A stretch of 12,957 bases of DNA, taken from CALFMR01 sp035550595 (GTDB lineage: Bacteria; Acidobacteriota; Vicinamibacteria; Vicinamibacterales; SCN-69-37). The notes beneath the pieces were generated by a model. That model ran no database searches. It was given only the letters and a program-made list of their open reading frames with translations, and was not told where the DNA came from. A program made the position numbers and the translations under genes. The DNA is taken from the NCBI GenBank assembly GCA_035550595.1, contig DASZOV010000154.1, positions 1 through 12,957 of the forward strand. The letters are read 5' to 3'. Positions 12,267-12,957 of the stretch are shown in pieces (the stretch's first letter is position 1; each line of letters begins with the position of its first letter).

Positions 12267-12923
12267 TCAGCGAGGACGCTTGTGCCGGCTGCGATGCCGG
12301 CCGTGACGGCCCCGGTCGTGTCCGGGCCCGTTGCCGTTGCCGGTGGTATTGCCGTTGACGTTGCCGTTCGCGTTGCCATTCCCATTGCCGTTCCCGTTGC
12401 CGCCCCAGCCGCCATAGCCAAAGCCGCGGGCACCGAAACCGCCACGTGGGCGCTGACGCTGGTGCATCGTGAACTCGGGAATCGGACGCGGAGGAGGTGG
12501 TTCGCCGTCGACACGCGGAAGGGTGGCGCGGATGAGCTGCCGGTGCAGCGGCCAGATTTCCTCGCGGCCCGCGGGTGCCTCGTCGGACTCGGCTGCGGCC
12601 TCCACCGGCGGCTCTGCTGATGCGGGAGCGGCCGCCAGCGGCACGTCGATCCTCGCCGGCGAAGCCGGCGCCGCCGCACGCGGCGGCGGTGCGACGAGCT
12701 GGGCCGGTGTCACGTCAGACGACTCGTCACCGACGTCATCGTCTTTCTTGCGGCGACGCGGCTCCTTCGCGTGTTTGTAGACGTGCTCGGCGTCACAGGT
12801 CGTGCACCGGGTCTGTCGGATGGCGTCTTCAATGATGGCGACGATCGCGTGGTTGGTGACTCGTCGCTCTCGCGGACAATAGTCGTCCACGATGTCGCCA
12901 AGACGCAGCGGGCGCTGCTCCAT
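12267..12923 (-). CDS. CxxC-containing protein with Pro/Ala linker and Gly-Asn repeat tail
   Basis: I recognise no characterised family. The 218-residue product begins MEQRPLRLGDIVDDYCPRER. C16 and the pair C40-x2-C43 (RCTTCDAEHVYKH) suggest a zinc-ribbon-like fold, with H25, H47 or H51 as possible fourth ligand. A KEPRRRKK basic patch (53-60), an acidic stretch, and a long Pro/Ala-rich disordered linker (about 70-150) follow. The C-terminus has Gly/Phe/Tyr/Arg repeats (160-174), then Gly-Asn dipeptides (175-199) and an Arg/His-rich end. Such tails are typical of nucleic-acid-binding or phase-separating proteins; RNA or nucleoid binding is a guess. The ATG at 12923 is preceded by GGGAG at 6 nt, one of the few clear Shine-Dalgarno sites here. 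There is no signal peptide. fabI follows 18 bp downstream. Confidence 0.7.
   Translation of the reverse strand: MEQRPLRLGDIVDDYCPRERRVTNHAIVAIIEDAIRQTRCTTCDAEHVYKHAKEPRRRKKDDDVGDESSDVTPAQLVAPPPRAAAPASPARIDVPLAAAPASAEPPVEAAAESDEAPAGREEIWPLHRQLIRATLPRVDGEPPPPRPIPEFTMHQRQRPRGGFGARGFGYGGWGGNGNGNGNGNANGNVNGNTTGNGNGPGHDRGRHGRHRSRHKRPR
12330..12402 (-). repeat. Hexanucleotide GGNAAY repeat coding for Gly-Asn dipeptides
   Basis: About eleven imperfect 6-bp units (plus-strand forms GTTGCC, ATTCCC, ATTGCC and similar) encode NGNGNGNGNANGNVNG and following residues. Third-position variation (GGC/GGG/GGA/GGT with AAC/AAT) shows the dipeptide is preserved rather than a recent pure DNA expansion, though in-frame length change by slippage is possible. 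Confidence 0.7.
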
Positions 12924-12957
12924 TCAATTCTCCCGACGGTTATCCATTTCCGGTTCT

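Noticed and set aside
12330..12402. CRISPR or satellite array
   Set aside because: The 6-bp periodicity is within a coding frame and encodes Gly-Asn repeats; there are no spacers.
12924..12957. Possible 3' end of an upstream minus-strand gene, with a TGA directly abutting the ATG at 12923
   Set aside because: One frame reads about ten codons to a TGA at 12926-12924, which would fit a tightly coupled operon, but ten codons cannot support a gene call.

Overview
The window is a dense, very GC-rich bacterial chromosomal segment, almost all of it core or housekeeping in character. Short intergenic gaps, divergent gene pairs with tiny spacers, the long DtxR/MntR-type regulator next to an NRAMP transporter, a bacterial deoxyhypusine-synthase-like gene and a CxxC protein with a Gly-Asn tail all suggest an Acidobacteriota-like organism (Vicinamibacteria-like). 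That taxonomic guess rests on general impression, not on a search. I see no transposase, integrase, phage gene, CRISPR array, tRNA or rRNA.

Layout. (1) 1-1747, minus strand: the start of a SUF iron-sulfur assembly operon. It runs from an Rrf2/IscR-type regulator with three cysteines, to an A-type carrier (SufA/IscA/HesB), to sufB, which is cut by the left edge. (2) 1957-4609: rmuC (+) ends tail to tail with a secreted SIMPL/DUF541 protein (-), followed by an unrecognised 144-residue protein (-). (3) 4732-8139, plus strand: a manganese (or manganese/iron) homeostasis cluster. It has a DtxR-family repressor whose metal ligands look MntR-like, a secreted beta-rich protein that is probably an outer-membrane barrel, the NRAMP transporter MntH, and a universal stress protein. 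Two copies of an AT-rich dyad, 22 bp apart, lie on the promoter of the barrel-mntH pair. (4) 8156-9258: divergent queD (-) and queC-like (+), the preQ0 branch of 7-deazaguanine (queuosine) synthesis. (5) 9274-9360: an inverted array of 7-bp repeats in the convergent gap. (6) 9382-10989, minus strand: a deoxyhypusine-synthase-family enzyme followed by a DUF5615 PIN-like protein. (7) 11013-11462 (+): a one-pass membrane protein with a PH-like domain. (8) 11472-12923, minus strand: a CxxC protein with a Gly-Asn repeat tail, followed by fabI.

The most striking signals are these. First, the manganese locus pairs a probable outer-membrane protein with MntH under tandem operators. Second, seven genes have a TAnnnT-like -10 hexamer ending 5-8 nt (four times exactly 6 nt) before the start codon and no Shine-Dalgarno, which predicts leaderless mRNAs. 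Third, one divergent pair (10989/11013) has its two -10 elements overlapping within a 23-bp gap. Fourth, the heptamer inverted repeat. Fifth, a bacterial DHS homologue whose substrate cannot be the eukaryotic one.
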